From an uncultured Oscillospiraceae bacterium (GTDB taxonomy: Bacteria; Bacillota; Clostridia; Oscillospirales; Oscillospiraceae): a stretch of DNA of 23,666 nucleotides. Below, one piece after another: positions 1 to 7,007 of this stretch (position 1 is the first letter of the stretch; every line of letters begins with the position of its first letter). The stretch is from assembly GCA_910579595.1 (NCBI GenBank), contig CAJTVM010000045.1, positions 1-23,666 of the forward strand, read 5' to 3'. The notes under the pieces were generated by a model. The model did not search any database. It was not told the origin of the DNA and saw nothing but the letters and a program-made list of their open reading frames with translations. Both the position numbers and the translations under genes were made by a program.

Positions 1-638
1 TTGACGACGCGCTGGACATCGACGGCGTGATGCTCACCAAGCTGGACGGCGACGCGAGAGGCGGCGCGGCTTTGTCCATCCGGGCGGTGACCGGCAAGCC
101 CATTAAGTTCGCGGGTACCGGCGAGAAGCTGGACGCGGTGGAGGCATTCCACCCTGACCGCATGGCCAGCCGCATCCTGGGCATGGGCGACGTGCTCTCC
201 CTCATTGAGAAGGCGGAGCAGAACCTGGACGCCAAAAAGGCCGCCGAGCAGCTGGAACGGCTGCGGAAAAACAAGTTCACCCTGTCCGACTTCTATGACC
301 AGCTCATCCAGCTCAAGAACATGGGTTCCATGGAGGATCTCATGGGGATGATCCCCGGCATGGGGGGCAAAAAGCTGGATCTGTCGGCGGACGAGGGCAA
401 TTTGAAGCGGATTGAGGCTATCATCCAGTCTATGACCCCCTATGAGCGGGAAAACCCCAATGTCCTCAACTCCAGCCGGAAAAAGCGCATTGCCGCCGGA
501 TCCGGCACCCAGGTGGTGGACGTGAACCGGCTGCTGAAGCAGTTCGACATGGTGCAGCAGCTCACCCGGCAGTTCTCCAACCCCAAGAAGGCCAAGGGGC
601 TGTTCGGGCGGTTTAAGGGCATGGGGATGCCATTCTAA
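1..638 (+). CDS. ffh: Signal recognition particle protein Ffh (SRP54), 3' part
   Basis: The C-terminal part of the GTPase that binds signal peptides emerging from the ribosome and targets them, with 4.5S RNA and FtsY, to the membrane. The first complete codon is at base 3; the start lies outside the window. Visible are the end of the NG domain (TKLDGDARGGAALS, then TGKPIKF and the FHPDRMASRILGMGDV linker) and the methionine-rich M domain, with GMIPGMGG and the RNA-binding helix around RKKRIAAGSGTQ. The protein ends in KGMGMPF. The reading frame is intact to its TAA stop. It heads the operon with rpsP, as is common in Firmicutes. Identification is by family motifs and is essentially certain. 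Confidence 0.97.
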   Translation, partial: DDALDIDGVMLTKLDGDARGGAALSIRAVTGKPIKFAGTGEKLDAVEAFHPDRMASRILGMGDVLSLIEKAEQNLDAKKAAEQLERLRKNKFTLSDFYDQLIQLKNMGSMEDLMGMIPGMGGKKLDLSADEGNLKRIEAIIQSMTPYERENPNVLNSSRKKRIAAGSGTQVVDVNRLLKQFDMVQQLTRQFSNPKKAKGLFGRFKGMGMPF

Positions 639-656
639 AGAGAGGATGGTTATGCC

Positions 657-839
657 ATGAAACGGCAGATCAAGGGTATTGCGCTTATTTTGACCGGCAT
701 CCAGCTTTCGATTTTTTCCCTGGTCCAGCTTCCCTGGTTCCCAATTGTTACGCCCCTGGCGGAGGTGCTACTTCCTGTATTCGCAGCTGCCCTCAGCGCC
801 ACTGGCCTGGCGCTGGTATTCGGAAATACGGATGATTAA
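657..839 (+). CDS. Small two-helix membrane protein, unknown function
   Basis: A 60-aa product I do not recognise. It starts with the basic stretch MKRQIKG, followed by two hydrophobic segments (about residues 7-27 and 31-55) and an acidic tail (NTDD), so it should be a small inner-membrane hairpin. AGAGGATGG 8-16 bases upstream is a fair ribosome site. It sits 18 bp after ffh and 69 bp before rpsP, the position that in other Firmicutes can carry small operon genes. Codon choice matches its neighbours. It could be a chance ORF, but the clean two-helix pattern, spacing and strand favour a real gene. Confidence 0.6.
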   Translation: MKRQIKGIALILTGIQLSIFSLVQLPWFPIVTPLAEVLLPVFAAALSATGLALVFGNTDD

Positions 840-908
840 AACCGTTGGTTTACGTCCCTTCCGGGACTTTTACCATAATGAACGATTACTTTTGGAGGTG
901 AAGATACA

Positions 909-1145
909 ATGGTTAAGATTCGTCTGCGCCGCATGGGCGCCAAGAAGGCCCCCTTCTACCGTGTCGTCGTTGCCGACTCCCGCTATCCCCGGGATGGCCG
1001 CTTCATCGAGGAAATCGGTACCTATGACCCCCGGCAGAACCCTGCCGCCGTCAATATCGACGTGGAGCGCGCCCAGGCTTGGATCCGCACCGGCGCTCAG
1101 CCCACCGACACCGTGCGTGACCTGCTGAAAAAGGCCGGCGTGTAA
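909..1145 (+). CDS. rpsP: 30S ribosomal protein S16
   Basis: Full-length S16 of 78 aa, a structural protein of the small ribosomal subunit that helps fold the 5' domain of 16S rRNA. The N terminus VKIRLRRMGAKKAPFYRVVV and the GRFIEEIGTYDP block are typical of the family. A strong ribosome site (TTGGAGGTG) lies just upstream of the ATG. It is followed after 17 bp by khpA, and both precede a terminator at 1405, so these two genes probably have the highest transcript level of the operon. Confidence 0.98.
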   Translation: MVKIRLRRMGAKKAPFYRVVVADSRYPRDGRFIEEIGTYDPRQNPAAVNIDVERAQAWIRTGAQPTDTVRDLLKKAGV

Positions 1146-1162
1146 TCGGGATCGGAGGACAC

Positions 1163-1393
1163 ATGAAGGAATTGCTCACTTATATCGCCCGCAGCCTGGT
1201 GGACGATCCCGATGCGGTGTCCGTCACCCAGTCCGAGACCCCCGCCGAGACGGTGCTGGAGCTTCGGGTGGCCCCCGGCGATATGGGCAAGGTGATCGGC
1301 AGGCAAGGCCGCATCGCCAAGGAGATCCGGGCGCTGATGCGTTCGGTGGCCCAGCGTCAGGGTAAAAAGATTTCGGTTGACATCGTTGACTGA
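1163..1393 (+). CDS. khpA: KH-domain RNA-binding protein KhpA
   Basis: A 76-aa single KH domain protein of the KhpA/YlqC family. In streptococci and other Firmicutes KhpA partners with KhpB (Jag/EloR), binds many small RNAs and mRNAs, and affects cell elongation. The KH GXXG loop is visible as VIGRQGRIAKEIRALMR (about residues 42-60), followed by the short C-terminal strand KKISVDIVD. Full length compared with the family. The ribosome site is CGGAGGA, 7 bases before the ATG. Its position between rpsP and rimM is the common Firmicutes arrangement. The call is secure; the cellular role in this organism is by analogy. Confidence 0.95.
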   Translation: MKELLTYIARSLVDDPDAVSVTQSETPAETVLELRVAPGDMGKVIGRQGRIAKEIRALMRSVAQRQGKKISVDIVD

Positions 1394-1404
1394 ACGTTGA
1401 AAAG

Positions 1405-1429
1405 CAGGCGGGAATCCCGCCTGTTTTTT
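1405..1429 (+). terminator. Intrinsic terminator or attenuator between khpA and rimM
   Basis: A perfect 8-bp G+C-rich stem (CAGGCGGG / CCCGCCTG) with a 3-base AAT loop is followed by six T. It lies 11 bases after the khpA stop and 35 bases before rimM. No promoter fits in the short gap after it, so rimM-trmD-rsmA is presumably transcribed by read-through. This would keep the modification enzymes well below S16 in amount. Confidence 0.85.
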
Positions 1430-1464
1430 CATAACACCCCGCAAAAACGAAGGAGGACAACCCC

Positions 1465-1947
1465 ATGAAGGAGTTCTTAGACTGCGGCCAGATCGTCAAC
1501 ACCCACGGCATCCGGGGGGAGGTGCGCATGGTTCCCTGGGCGGACAGCCCGGACTTTTTGTGCGGGTTTTCTACCCTTTATGTGGACGGCGCGGCGAAAA
1601 AGGTGCAGGCCAGCCGGGTGCACAAGGGCAGCGTCATCGCCAAGCTGGACGGGGTGGAGACGGTGGAGGGGGCCATGGCCCTCAAGGGCAAGACCGTTCA
1701 GATCCGCCGCTCGGACGCCAAGCTGCCGGAGGGCGCCTTCTTCCTGGCGGACATCATCGGCCTGGACGTGGTGGACGGGGATGGGCAGAAAATCGGTGTG
1801 CTCAAAGAGGTGCTGTCCCCGTCTGTCCAGCAGGTGTACGTGGTGCGGGGGGAGCGGGAGATCATGATCCCCGCCGTGCCGGAATTCATCCTGGAGACCA
1901 ACATTGAGGGCGGCTATATCAAGGTACGCCTGATTGAAGGAATGTAG
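1465..1947 (+). CDS. rimM: Ribosome maturation factor RimM
   Basis: A 160-aa protein needed for late maturation of the 30S subunit head; it binds S19. The N-terminal RimM domain is seen from GQIVNTHGIRGEVRMVPW through the KLDGVETVEGAMALKGK block to FFLADIIGLDV, and the PRC-barrel domain from VDGDGQKIGVL to IMIPAVPEFI and the C-terminal IKVRLIEGM. Full length. AAGGAGGACAACCCC ahead of the ATG is an excellent ribosome site. It lies after the internal terminator and 3 bp before trmD, with which it is almost always paired. Confidence 0.97.
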   Translation: MKEFLDCGQIVNTHGIRGEVRMVPWADSPDFLCGFSTLYVDGAAKKVQASRVHKGSVIAKLDGVETVEGAMALKGKTVQIRRSDAKLPEGAFFLADIIGLDVVDGDGQKIGVLKEVLSPSVQQVYVVRGEREIMIPAVPEFILETNIEGGYIKVRLIEGM

Positions 1948-1950
1948 CCC

Positions 1951-3249
1951 ATGTACCACATCGACATTATGACGCTGTTCCCCGATACTGTGGGGGACGT
2001 GCTGTCCGAATCCATCCTGGGCCGGGCACAGGAGCGGGATATCCTGCGCATCGACACCCATCAGATCCGGGACTATACTTTAAATAAACAGAAGCAGGTG
2101 GATGACTACCCTTACGGCGGGGGCAGGGGAGCGGTGCTCCAGGCCGACCCGCTGTACCGCTGCTGGGCGCACATCTGCGGGCAGTATGACCAGCGTCCCC
2201 ACACCATTTTCCTCTCTCCCTGCGGGAAAACCTTCACCCAGGCGGACGCGAAACGGCTGGCCTGGGAACACGACCACCTCATTTTGGTGTGCGGCCACTA
2301 CGAGGGGATCGACCAGCGGTTCATCGACGAATGCGTGGACGAAGAGATCTCCCTGGGGGATTTTGTCCTCACCGGCGGGGAGATCGCCGCCATGGCGGTG
2401 GCGGACGCGGTGTGCCGGCTGGTGCCGGGGGTGCTGGCCGACGCGGAGTGCTTCGAGAACGAGAGCCATTGGGACGGCTTGCTGGAATACCCACAATACT
2501 CCCGGCCGGAGGTGTGGCACGGGCGGGCGGTGCCGGAGGTTCTCACCACCGGCGACCACGCCAAAATCGAGTGCTGGCGGCGCAAGCAGAGCCTTCTGCG
2601 CACCCGGCAGCGGCGGCCCGACCTGTACGAAAAGCTGGATTTGTCCTCCAAGGCGGATCAGAAGCTGCTGGCGGAGCTGGAGCGGGAGCTGTCCCGTCCC
2701 GTCCTGCCCCAGCCGGTGGAATACCGCCCCGCACAGGAGGAGGATATCGGGGCCATCCAAGCCATCGTGGCCCAGGCCATTGCCCTGCAAAACGCGGGGG
2801 GCATTGACCAGTGGAACGAGCATTACCCCAAGGCGGAGCATTTCCGGGCCGACATGGCCCGGGGGGAGTGCTATGTGCTCACCTGCGCAGGATGGGTGGG
2901 GGCGGTCTTTACCCTGATGACCGACCCAGAGCCGTGCTACGAGGAGATTACCGACGGAAAATGGTCAACGAACGAGCCGTACGCCTCCATCCACCGCTGC
3001 GCCGTGGGGTTGGAATACCAGGGCACAGGGCTGGCGGCGCGGATGATTGAGGCGTGCGGGGAGCTGGCACGGGAAAAGGGGATGGGCTGGCTCCGGGTGG
3101 ACACCCACAAGAAAAACAAAGCCATGCTGGGGCTGCTGCGGAAATGCGGGTTCCAGTACCGGGGCAACGTGCAGGTGGACCCGCCGGAGGGGCATGACCC
3201 CCGCCGGGTGGCCTATGAGAAGCGGCTGAAAGGGGGCGGCAGAGCATGA
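1951..3249 (+). CDS. trmD: TrmD tRNA (guanine37-N1)-methyltransferase fused to a GNAT acetyltransferase
   Basis: A 432-aa two-domain protein. Residues 1 to about 245 are a complete TrmD, which methylates N1 of G37 next to the anticodon and prevents frameshifting. The knot motifs are present: LSPCGKTFTQ, LILVCGHYEGIDQRF, EISLGDFVLTGGEIAAM and YPQYSRPEVW. From about residue 256 (VEYRPAQEEDIGAIQAIV) to the end lies a GNAT N-acetyltransferase domain with the acetyl-CoA loop as YQGTGLAARMI and the late NKAMLGLLRKCGF block. Ordinary TrmD is about 240-250 aa, so the GNAT part is a true extension. The frame is continuous and no ribosome site is seen near the GTG at 2716 that could start a separate protein. 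The start ATG is 3 bp after rimM; the stop overlaps rsmA by 4 bp. The GNAT substrate is unknown. Confidence 0.93.
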   Translation: MYHIDIMTLFPDTVGDVLSESILGRAQERDILRIDTHQIRDYTLNKQKQVDDYPYGGGRGAVLQADPLYRCWAHICGQYDQRPHTIFLSPCGKTFTQADAKRLAWEHDHLILVCGHYEGIDQRFIDECVDEEISLGDFVLTGGEIAAMAVADAVCRLVPGVLADAECFENESHWDGLLEYPQYSRPEVWHGRAVPEVLTTGDHAKIECWRRKQSLLRTRQRRPDLYEKLDLSSKADQKLLAELERELSRPVLPQPVEYRPAQEEDIGAIQAIVAQAIALQNAGGIDQWNEHYPKAEHFRADMARGECYVLTCAGWVGAVFTLMTDPEPCYEEITDGKWSTNEPYASIHRCAVGLEYQGTGLAARMIEACGELAREKGMGWLRVDTHKKNKAMLGLLRKCGFQYRGNVQVDPPEGHDPRRVAYEKRLKGGGRA

Positions 3250-4097
3250 ACCTCACCGATATCCGGGACATCAAGGCCCTGCTGTCCCGCCATGGCTTCC
3301 ATTTTTCCAAGTCTATGGGGCAGAACTTCCTCATTGCGGACTGGGTGCCCCGGGACATTGCCGATGCCGCCGGACTGGATGAAGGCTGCGCCGTGCTGGA
3401 GATTGGCCCCGGCATCGGTCCGCTGACCCGGGAGCTGTCTCGGCGTGCGGGCCGGGTGGCGGCGGTGGAGCTGGACAGATCCCTGCTGCCTATCCTGGCG
3501 GAGACGCTGGCGGACTGCCCCAACGTGGAAGTTGTCCCCGGCGACGTGATGAAGCTGGATTTGGCGGCGCTGGCGGCGGAAAAATTTGACGGCCTGACGG
3601 TAAAAGCCTGCGCCAATCTGCCCTATAACATCACCACGCCGGTGATTACCAAGCTGCTGGAGGCAGGCTGCTTCCAGGCCGCCACGGTGATGATCCAGCG
3701 GGAGGTGGCACGGCGGATCTGCGCCGCCCCCGGCGATTCCGACTGCGGGGCGTTTTCCCTGTTCTGCCAATACCACGCCCGGTGCGAGCTGCTTTTTGAG
3801 GTGCCGCCGGACTGCTTCCTGCCCGCCCCCAAGGTCACCTCCGCCGTGGTGCGGCTCACCCGACGGGAAGCGCCCCCGGTGGAGGGGGATCCCGAGGTCA
3901 TTTTTGCCGTGGTAAAGGCGGCCTTTGCCCAGCGGCGCAAAACCCTGCTCAACGGCCTGTCCGCCGCCTACGGAAGCCGATTTCCGAAAGAGGAGCTGCG
4001 GCGGATCCTGGCGGACTGCGGCCTGCCGGAAAACGTGCGGGGGGAACGGCTGGGGCTGGGGCAGTTTGCCGCGTTGGCCCGCGCCCTGCAAAAGTGA
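3246..4097 (+). CDS. rsmA: 16S rRNA dimethyladenosine transferase RsmA (KsgA)
   Basis: A 283-aa enzyme that dimethylates A1518 and A1519 (E. coli numbering) near the 3' end of 16S rRNA as a late step of 30S assembly. The hallmark N terminus KSMGQNFLI, the SAM site VLEIGPGIGPLTREL, the acidic VAAVELD strand and the catalytic NLPYNITTPVI motif are all present, with a normal C-terminal helical domain ending FAALARALQK. It begins with an ATGA overlap on trmD-GNAT, so the two are translationally coupled. It is the last gene of this operon; the trmD partner rplS (L19) often found here is absent. Confidence 0.97.
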   Translation: MNLTDIRDIKALLSRHGFHFSKSMGQNFLIADWVPRDIADAAGLDEGCAVLEIGPGIGPLTRELSRRAGRVAAVELDRSLLPILAETLADCPNVEVVPGDVMKLDLAALAAEKFDGLTVKACANLPYNITTPVITKLLEAGCFQAATVMIQREVARRICAAPGDSDCGAFSLFCQYHARCELLFEVPPDCFLPAPKVTSAVVRLTRREAPPVEGDPEVIFAVVKAAFAQRRKTLLNGLSAAYGSRFPKEELRRILADCGLPENVRGERLGLGQFAALARALQK

Positions 4098-4110
4098 AAC
4101 CAGAAGAAAA

Positions 4111-4139
4111 GCGGCAGCGCCGGGGCGCTGCCGCTTTTT
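4111..4139. terminator. Strong intrinsic terminator after rsmA, probably bidirectional
   Basis: A perfect 10-bp stem (GCGGCAGCGC / GCGCTGCCGC) with a CGGG loop is followed by TTTTT on the + strand. The left side is preceded by AAAA, giving TTTT on the - strand, so it can also end the convergent aldehyde dehydrogenase message, whose stop is only 21 bases to the right. Confidence 0.92.
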
Positions 4140-4159
4140 GGAGCTTGGAGTTGATAATT

Positions 4160-5533
4160 TTACCGCAGGAACATATGCAGCAGCTTCCCGTACAGCTTGC
4201 TTTTGTAGGGCTGGTAGCGCATAGGCAGATCCATCCAGGTCTTTTTGTCCACAATGCTCTTGCTGTGGGAGAAGGTCTCGAACCCGGTTTTGCCGTGGTA
4301 AGCGCCCATGCCGCTCTCGCCCACGCCCCCAAAGCCCATTTCGCTGGTGGCCAGATGGATGACCACATCGTTGACGCAGCCGCCGCCGAAGCGGAAGCGG
4401 GACATGGCATGGCGGATCCGGGGACGGTTTTCGGAAAACAGGTAGAGGGCCAGCGGTTTTGCCTTGTCCGCCAGCAGGCCGTATAGCTCCTCAAAGTTAT
4501 CGTAGGTGAGAATGGGCAGGATGGGGCCGAAGATCTCTTCCTGCATCACCGGATCGGCTTCGGTGACGTTGTCCAGAATCGTGGGGGCAATCCGGAGGGT
4601 TTGGGGCGCGGACTGGCCCCCGATGACCACCTTGTCCTCTTGGATCAGGCCCAACAGCCGCTGGAAGTGCTTTGCGTTGACGATTTTGCCGTAGTCGGGG
4701 TTTTGCAGCGGATCTTCCCCGTACTGCCGCCGGATCTCCCCGCGCAGCGCCTCCAGCAGCTTGTCCTTTACGCTGCTGTGGCACAGGATGTAATCCGGGG
4801 CTACGCAGGTCTGTCCGCAGTTGAGGTACTTGCCAAAGACGATCCGCCGGGCCGCCAGGGGGATTTTGGCCGTCTCGTCCACAATGCAGGGGCTTTTGCC
4901 CCCCAGCTCCAGCACCGCCGGGGTCAGGTGCTCCGCCGCCCGGCGCAGCACCTCCTTGCCCACGGCCTGGCTGCCGGTAAAGAAGATGAAGTCGAATTTC
5001 TCGTCCAGCAGGGCGGCGTTTTCCTGCCTGCCGCCGGTGACCACCGCCACGTATTCAGGCGGGAAGCTCTCCGCCGCCAGCTTAGCCAGCAGGGCGCTGG
5101 TGGCGGGGGCGTAGGCGCTGGGCTTGACCACGGCGGTGTTGCCCGCCGCGATGGCGTCCGCCAGCGGGTCCAGCGTCAGCAGGATCGGGTAGTTCCAGGG
5201 GCTCATGATCAGGGTATTGCCATAGGGTGTGGGCTTTTTGAAGCTCCGGGAGGCAAACTGGGCCAGCGGCGTGGGGACAGTGTGCTCCTTTGCCAAACTG
5301 TTGATGTGGCGGATCATGTAGGTGATTTCGGTGCACACCAGCCCCGTCTCGCACATGAAGCCCTCATAGCCGCTCTTGCCCAAATCGCTGGCAAGGGCCT
5401 TGCCGATGTCCCCCTCGTACCGCCTCACCGCGCCGCGCAGCTTGCGGAGCATTGCAACGCGGAAGGATACGGGCAGCGTGGCGCCGGTGTTGAAAAATTT
5501 GCGCTGGGCCTCAACGATCTCATGGATGTTCAT
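4160..5533 (-). CDS. Aldehyde dehydrogenase, NAD(P)-dependent (class 3-like)
   Basis: A 457-aa cytosolic enzyme oxidising aldehydes to carboxylic acids. The family blocks are present: SPWNYPILLTLDPL, the cofactor-binding FTGSQAVGK, the general-base glutamate in LELGGKSP (E209) and the catalytic cysteine in NCGQTCVAPDY (C243). Then follow the EEIFGPILPIL and GMGAYHGKTGFETFSH blocks. Length and the C-terminal motif match class 3-like (YwdH-type) members. I chose the ATG at 5533 rather than a TTG 15 bases upstream because it overlaps the preceding alcohol dehydrogenase stop as ATGA and has GGGGGAA ahead of it. The coupling with an iron alcohol dehydrogenase suggests joint aldehyde/alcohol metabolism or detoxification; the substrate cannot be told. 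Confidence 0.93.
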   Translation of the reverse strand: MNIHEIVEAQRKFFNTGATLPVSFRVAMLRKLRGAVRRYEGDIGKALASDLGKSGYEGFMCETGLVCTEITYMIRHINSLAKEHTVPTPLAQFASRSFKKPTPYGNTLIMSPWNYPILLTLDPLADAIAAGNTAVVKPSAYAPATSALLAKLAAESFPPEYVAVVTGGRQENAALLDEKFDFIFFTGSQAVGKEVLRRAAEHLTPAVLELGGKSPCIVDETAKIPLAARRIVFGKYLNCGQTCVAPDYILCHSSVKDKLLEALRGEIRRQYGEDPLQNPDYGKIVNAKHFQRLLGLIQEDKVVIGGQSAPQTLRIAPTILDNVTEADPVMQEEIFGPILPILTYDNFEELYGLLADKAKPLALYLFSENRPRIRHAMSRFRFGGGCVNDVVIHLATSEMGFGGVGESGMGAYHGKTGFETFSHSKSIVDKKTWMDLPMRYQPYKSKLYGKLLHMFLR

Positions 5534-6744
5534 GATGGATTCCCCCAATCTGCCGCTCTTTCATAAAATACCTCCAGTTCCCGCCGGTCCATCAGCTTGG
5601 GCACGGGATAGAGGGGGTTGGCCTCCCTGGCGGCGTGGGCGGCCATGGCGGGGACGTCCTCCCGGCGGATCTCCGGCAGCTTTTCCGGGATGTTCAGCCG
5701 CTGGTTCAGGCCGCGGATGGCGGTGATGAACGCCCGGGCGCCCTCCGCCGCCGGCGTGCCGGCTTCCACAACCCCGGCGCTGCGGCCCAGCTCCCACAGC
5801 TTTTTGCAGACGCATGGCCCGTAGATTTCCAATCCGATGGGCAGCAGCACGGCGTTGGCCAGCCCGTGGGGGGTGTTGTACTTCCCGCCCAGGGAGTGGG
5901 CCACCGCGTGGACATAGCCCACGTAGGACTTGGAAAAGGCAATTCCCGCGATGTGGGCGGCGCGGAGCATATGCTTCCGGGCGGTCAAATTGCCGCCGTC
6001 CTGGTACGCGGTTTCAATGTTCTCAAAAATCAGCCGGACGGCCTCCAGCGACAACCGCCGGGTCTCTTTGGTGGTGGAGCCGCCGATGTATGCCTCCACC
6101 GCGTGGGTCAGCGCGTCCATGCCGGTGGTGGCGGTGAGATGGGGCGGCAGGGTGCGGGTCATCTCCGGATCCAGCACCGCATAGCGGGGGATCATGGTGA
6201 AGTTGTTCATGGTGTATTTGTGCTGTTTCTCAGTGTCGGTAATGACGGCGGTGACCGTCACCTCGCTGCCTGTCCCGGCGGTGGTGGGGATGGCGATGAG
6301 TGGCGGCAGGCGGCGCAGCACCCTCAGCAGGCCCTTCATCTGGTTGACGCTGCGCTTGGGGTAGGCAATCCTGGCCCCCGCAGCCTTGGCGCAGTCCATG
6401 GATGAGCCGCCGCCAAAGGCGATCAGCCCCTGGCACCGCTCCGCCAGGTATTTTTCCCGGGCGGCCTCCACATTGTGGACGGTGGGGTTGGCGCGGGTTT
6501 CGTCATAAACGGCGCAATGTACGCCGGACTTCTCCAGCAGCTCCTCCAGGGGACGGGTCAGCCCGGTTTCCCGCAGTGGGTGGTCGGTCACCAGCAAAAC
6601 GGACTGCACCCCCAGGCGCTTGAGCAGGGGCGGCAGGGCCTTGATGCTGTCGAACCGCTCCGGCTCCCGGTAGGGCAGCAGGGGCATCGCGACGCGGAAC
6701 GCGAACTGGAATCCCCTGCAATAGCATTTCATCACAAGTTTCAT
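5530..6744 (-). CDS. Iron-containing alcohol dehydrogenase (class III)
   Basis: A 404-aa NAD(P)H-dependent enzyme that interconverts alcohols and aldehydes. The dinucleotide site FGGGSSMDCAKA and the class signature PTTAGTGSEVT are clear. The metal ligands expected from the FucO pattern are D210 and H214 (in MDALTHAVEAY), H279 (in VHAVAHSLGG) and H293 (in NTPHGLANA), so it should be active. The open frame reaches 6843, but the ATG at 6744 is preceded by AAGGAGGATG, and the residues before it have no family character, so that start is chosen. It overlaps the aldehyde dehydrogenase by 4 bp and is first in that two-gene operon. Confidence 0.94.
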   Translation of the reverse strand: MKLVMKCYCRGFQFAFRVAMPLLPYREPERFDSIKALPPLLKRLGVQSVLLVTDHPLRETGLTRPLEELLEKSGVHCAVYDETRANPTVHNVEAAREKYLAERCQGLIAFGGGSSMDCAKAAGARIAYPKRSVNQMKGLLRVLRRLPPLIAIPTTAGTGSEVTVTAVITDTEKQHKYTMNNFTMIPRYAVLDPEMTRTLPPHLTATTGMDALTHAVEAYIGGSTTKETRRLSLEAVRLIFENIETAYQDGGNLTARKHMLRAAHIAGIAFSKSYVGYVHAVAHSLGGKYNTPHGLANAVLLPIGLEIYGPCVCKKLWELGRSAGVVEAGTPAAEGARAFITAIRGLNQRLNIPEKLPEIRREDVPAMAAHAAREANPLYPVPKLMDRRELEVFYERAADWGNPS

Positions 6745-6801
6745 GGTGGTACATCCTCCTTCCGCCGCCCACAGGGCGGACGGCTGCTTTTGGGCTGTTC
6801 C

Positions 6802-6829
6802 ATTATACCACCTTTTACCTTGTTGTCCA
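6802..6829 (-). promoter_or_regulatory. Sigma-A-type promoter of the alcohol/aldehyde dehydrogenase operon
   Basis: On the - strand TGGACA (-35, 5 of 6 to consensus) and a perfect TATAAT (-10) are separated by 16 bases. The start of transcription would be near 6795, about 50 bases before the ribosome site. No clear operator palindrome was seen around it. Confidence 0.8.
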
Positions 6830-6909
6830 GATCGTTGTTTCACTGAAATGGACGGGCCTGCCGCCCCGTTTTCTGTATGTCCGCATGGGAAAAAGCCGTC
6901 CGGCGGGGG

Positions 6910-6938
6910 TTGCGGAACCTGCCGCGATGGAATATAAT
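6910..6938 (+). promoter_or_regulatory. Sigma-A-type promoter of the SLH/C39 surface protein gene
   Basis: TTGCGG and a perfect TATAAT with a 17-base spacer lie about 70 bases before the ATG at 7008. This promoter diverges from the dehydrogenase promoter, with about 80 bases between the two -35 boxes. Confidence 0.75.
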
Positions 6939-7007
6939 AGCCTTTATCCTGCCGCCGCCTTTTCCGGCGGGAGAAGGGGATCTGTGTGATAGAGGAGAGA
7001 GAATACC

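Noticed and set aside
854..871. Hairpin GTCCC-TTCC-GGGAC followed by TTTT before rpsP
   Set aside because: A 5-bp stem and four T are too weak to call a terminator; it may only be part of the rpsP leader.
2690..2730. Possibility that TrmD and GNAT are two genes or a frameshift artefact
   Set aside because: The frame is continuous through the junction, both domains are complete, and no ribosome site precedes the GTG at 2716.
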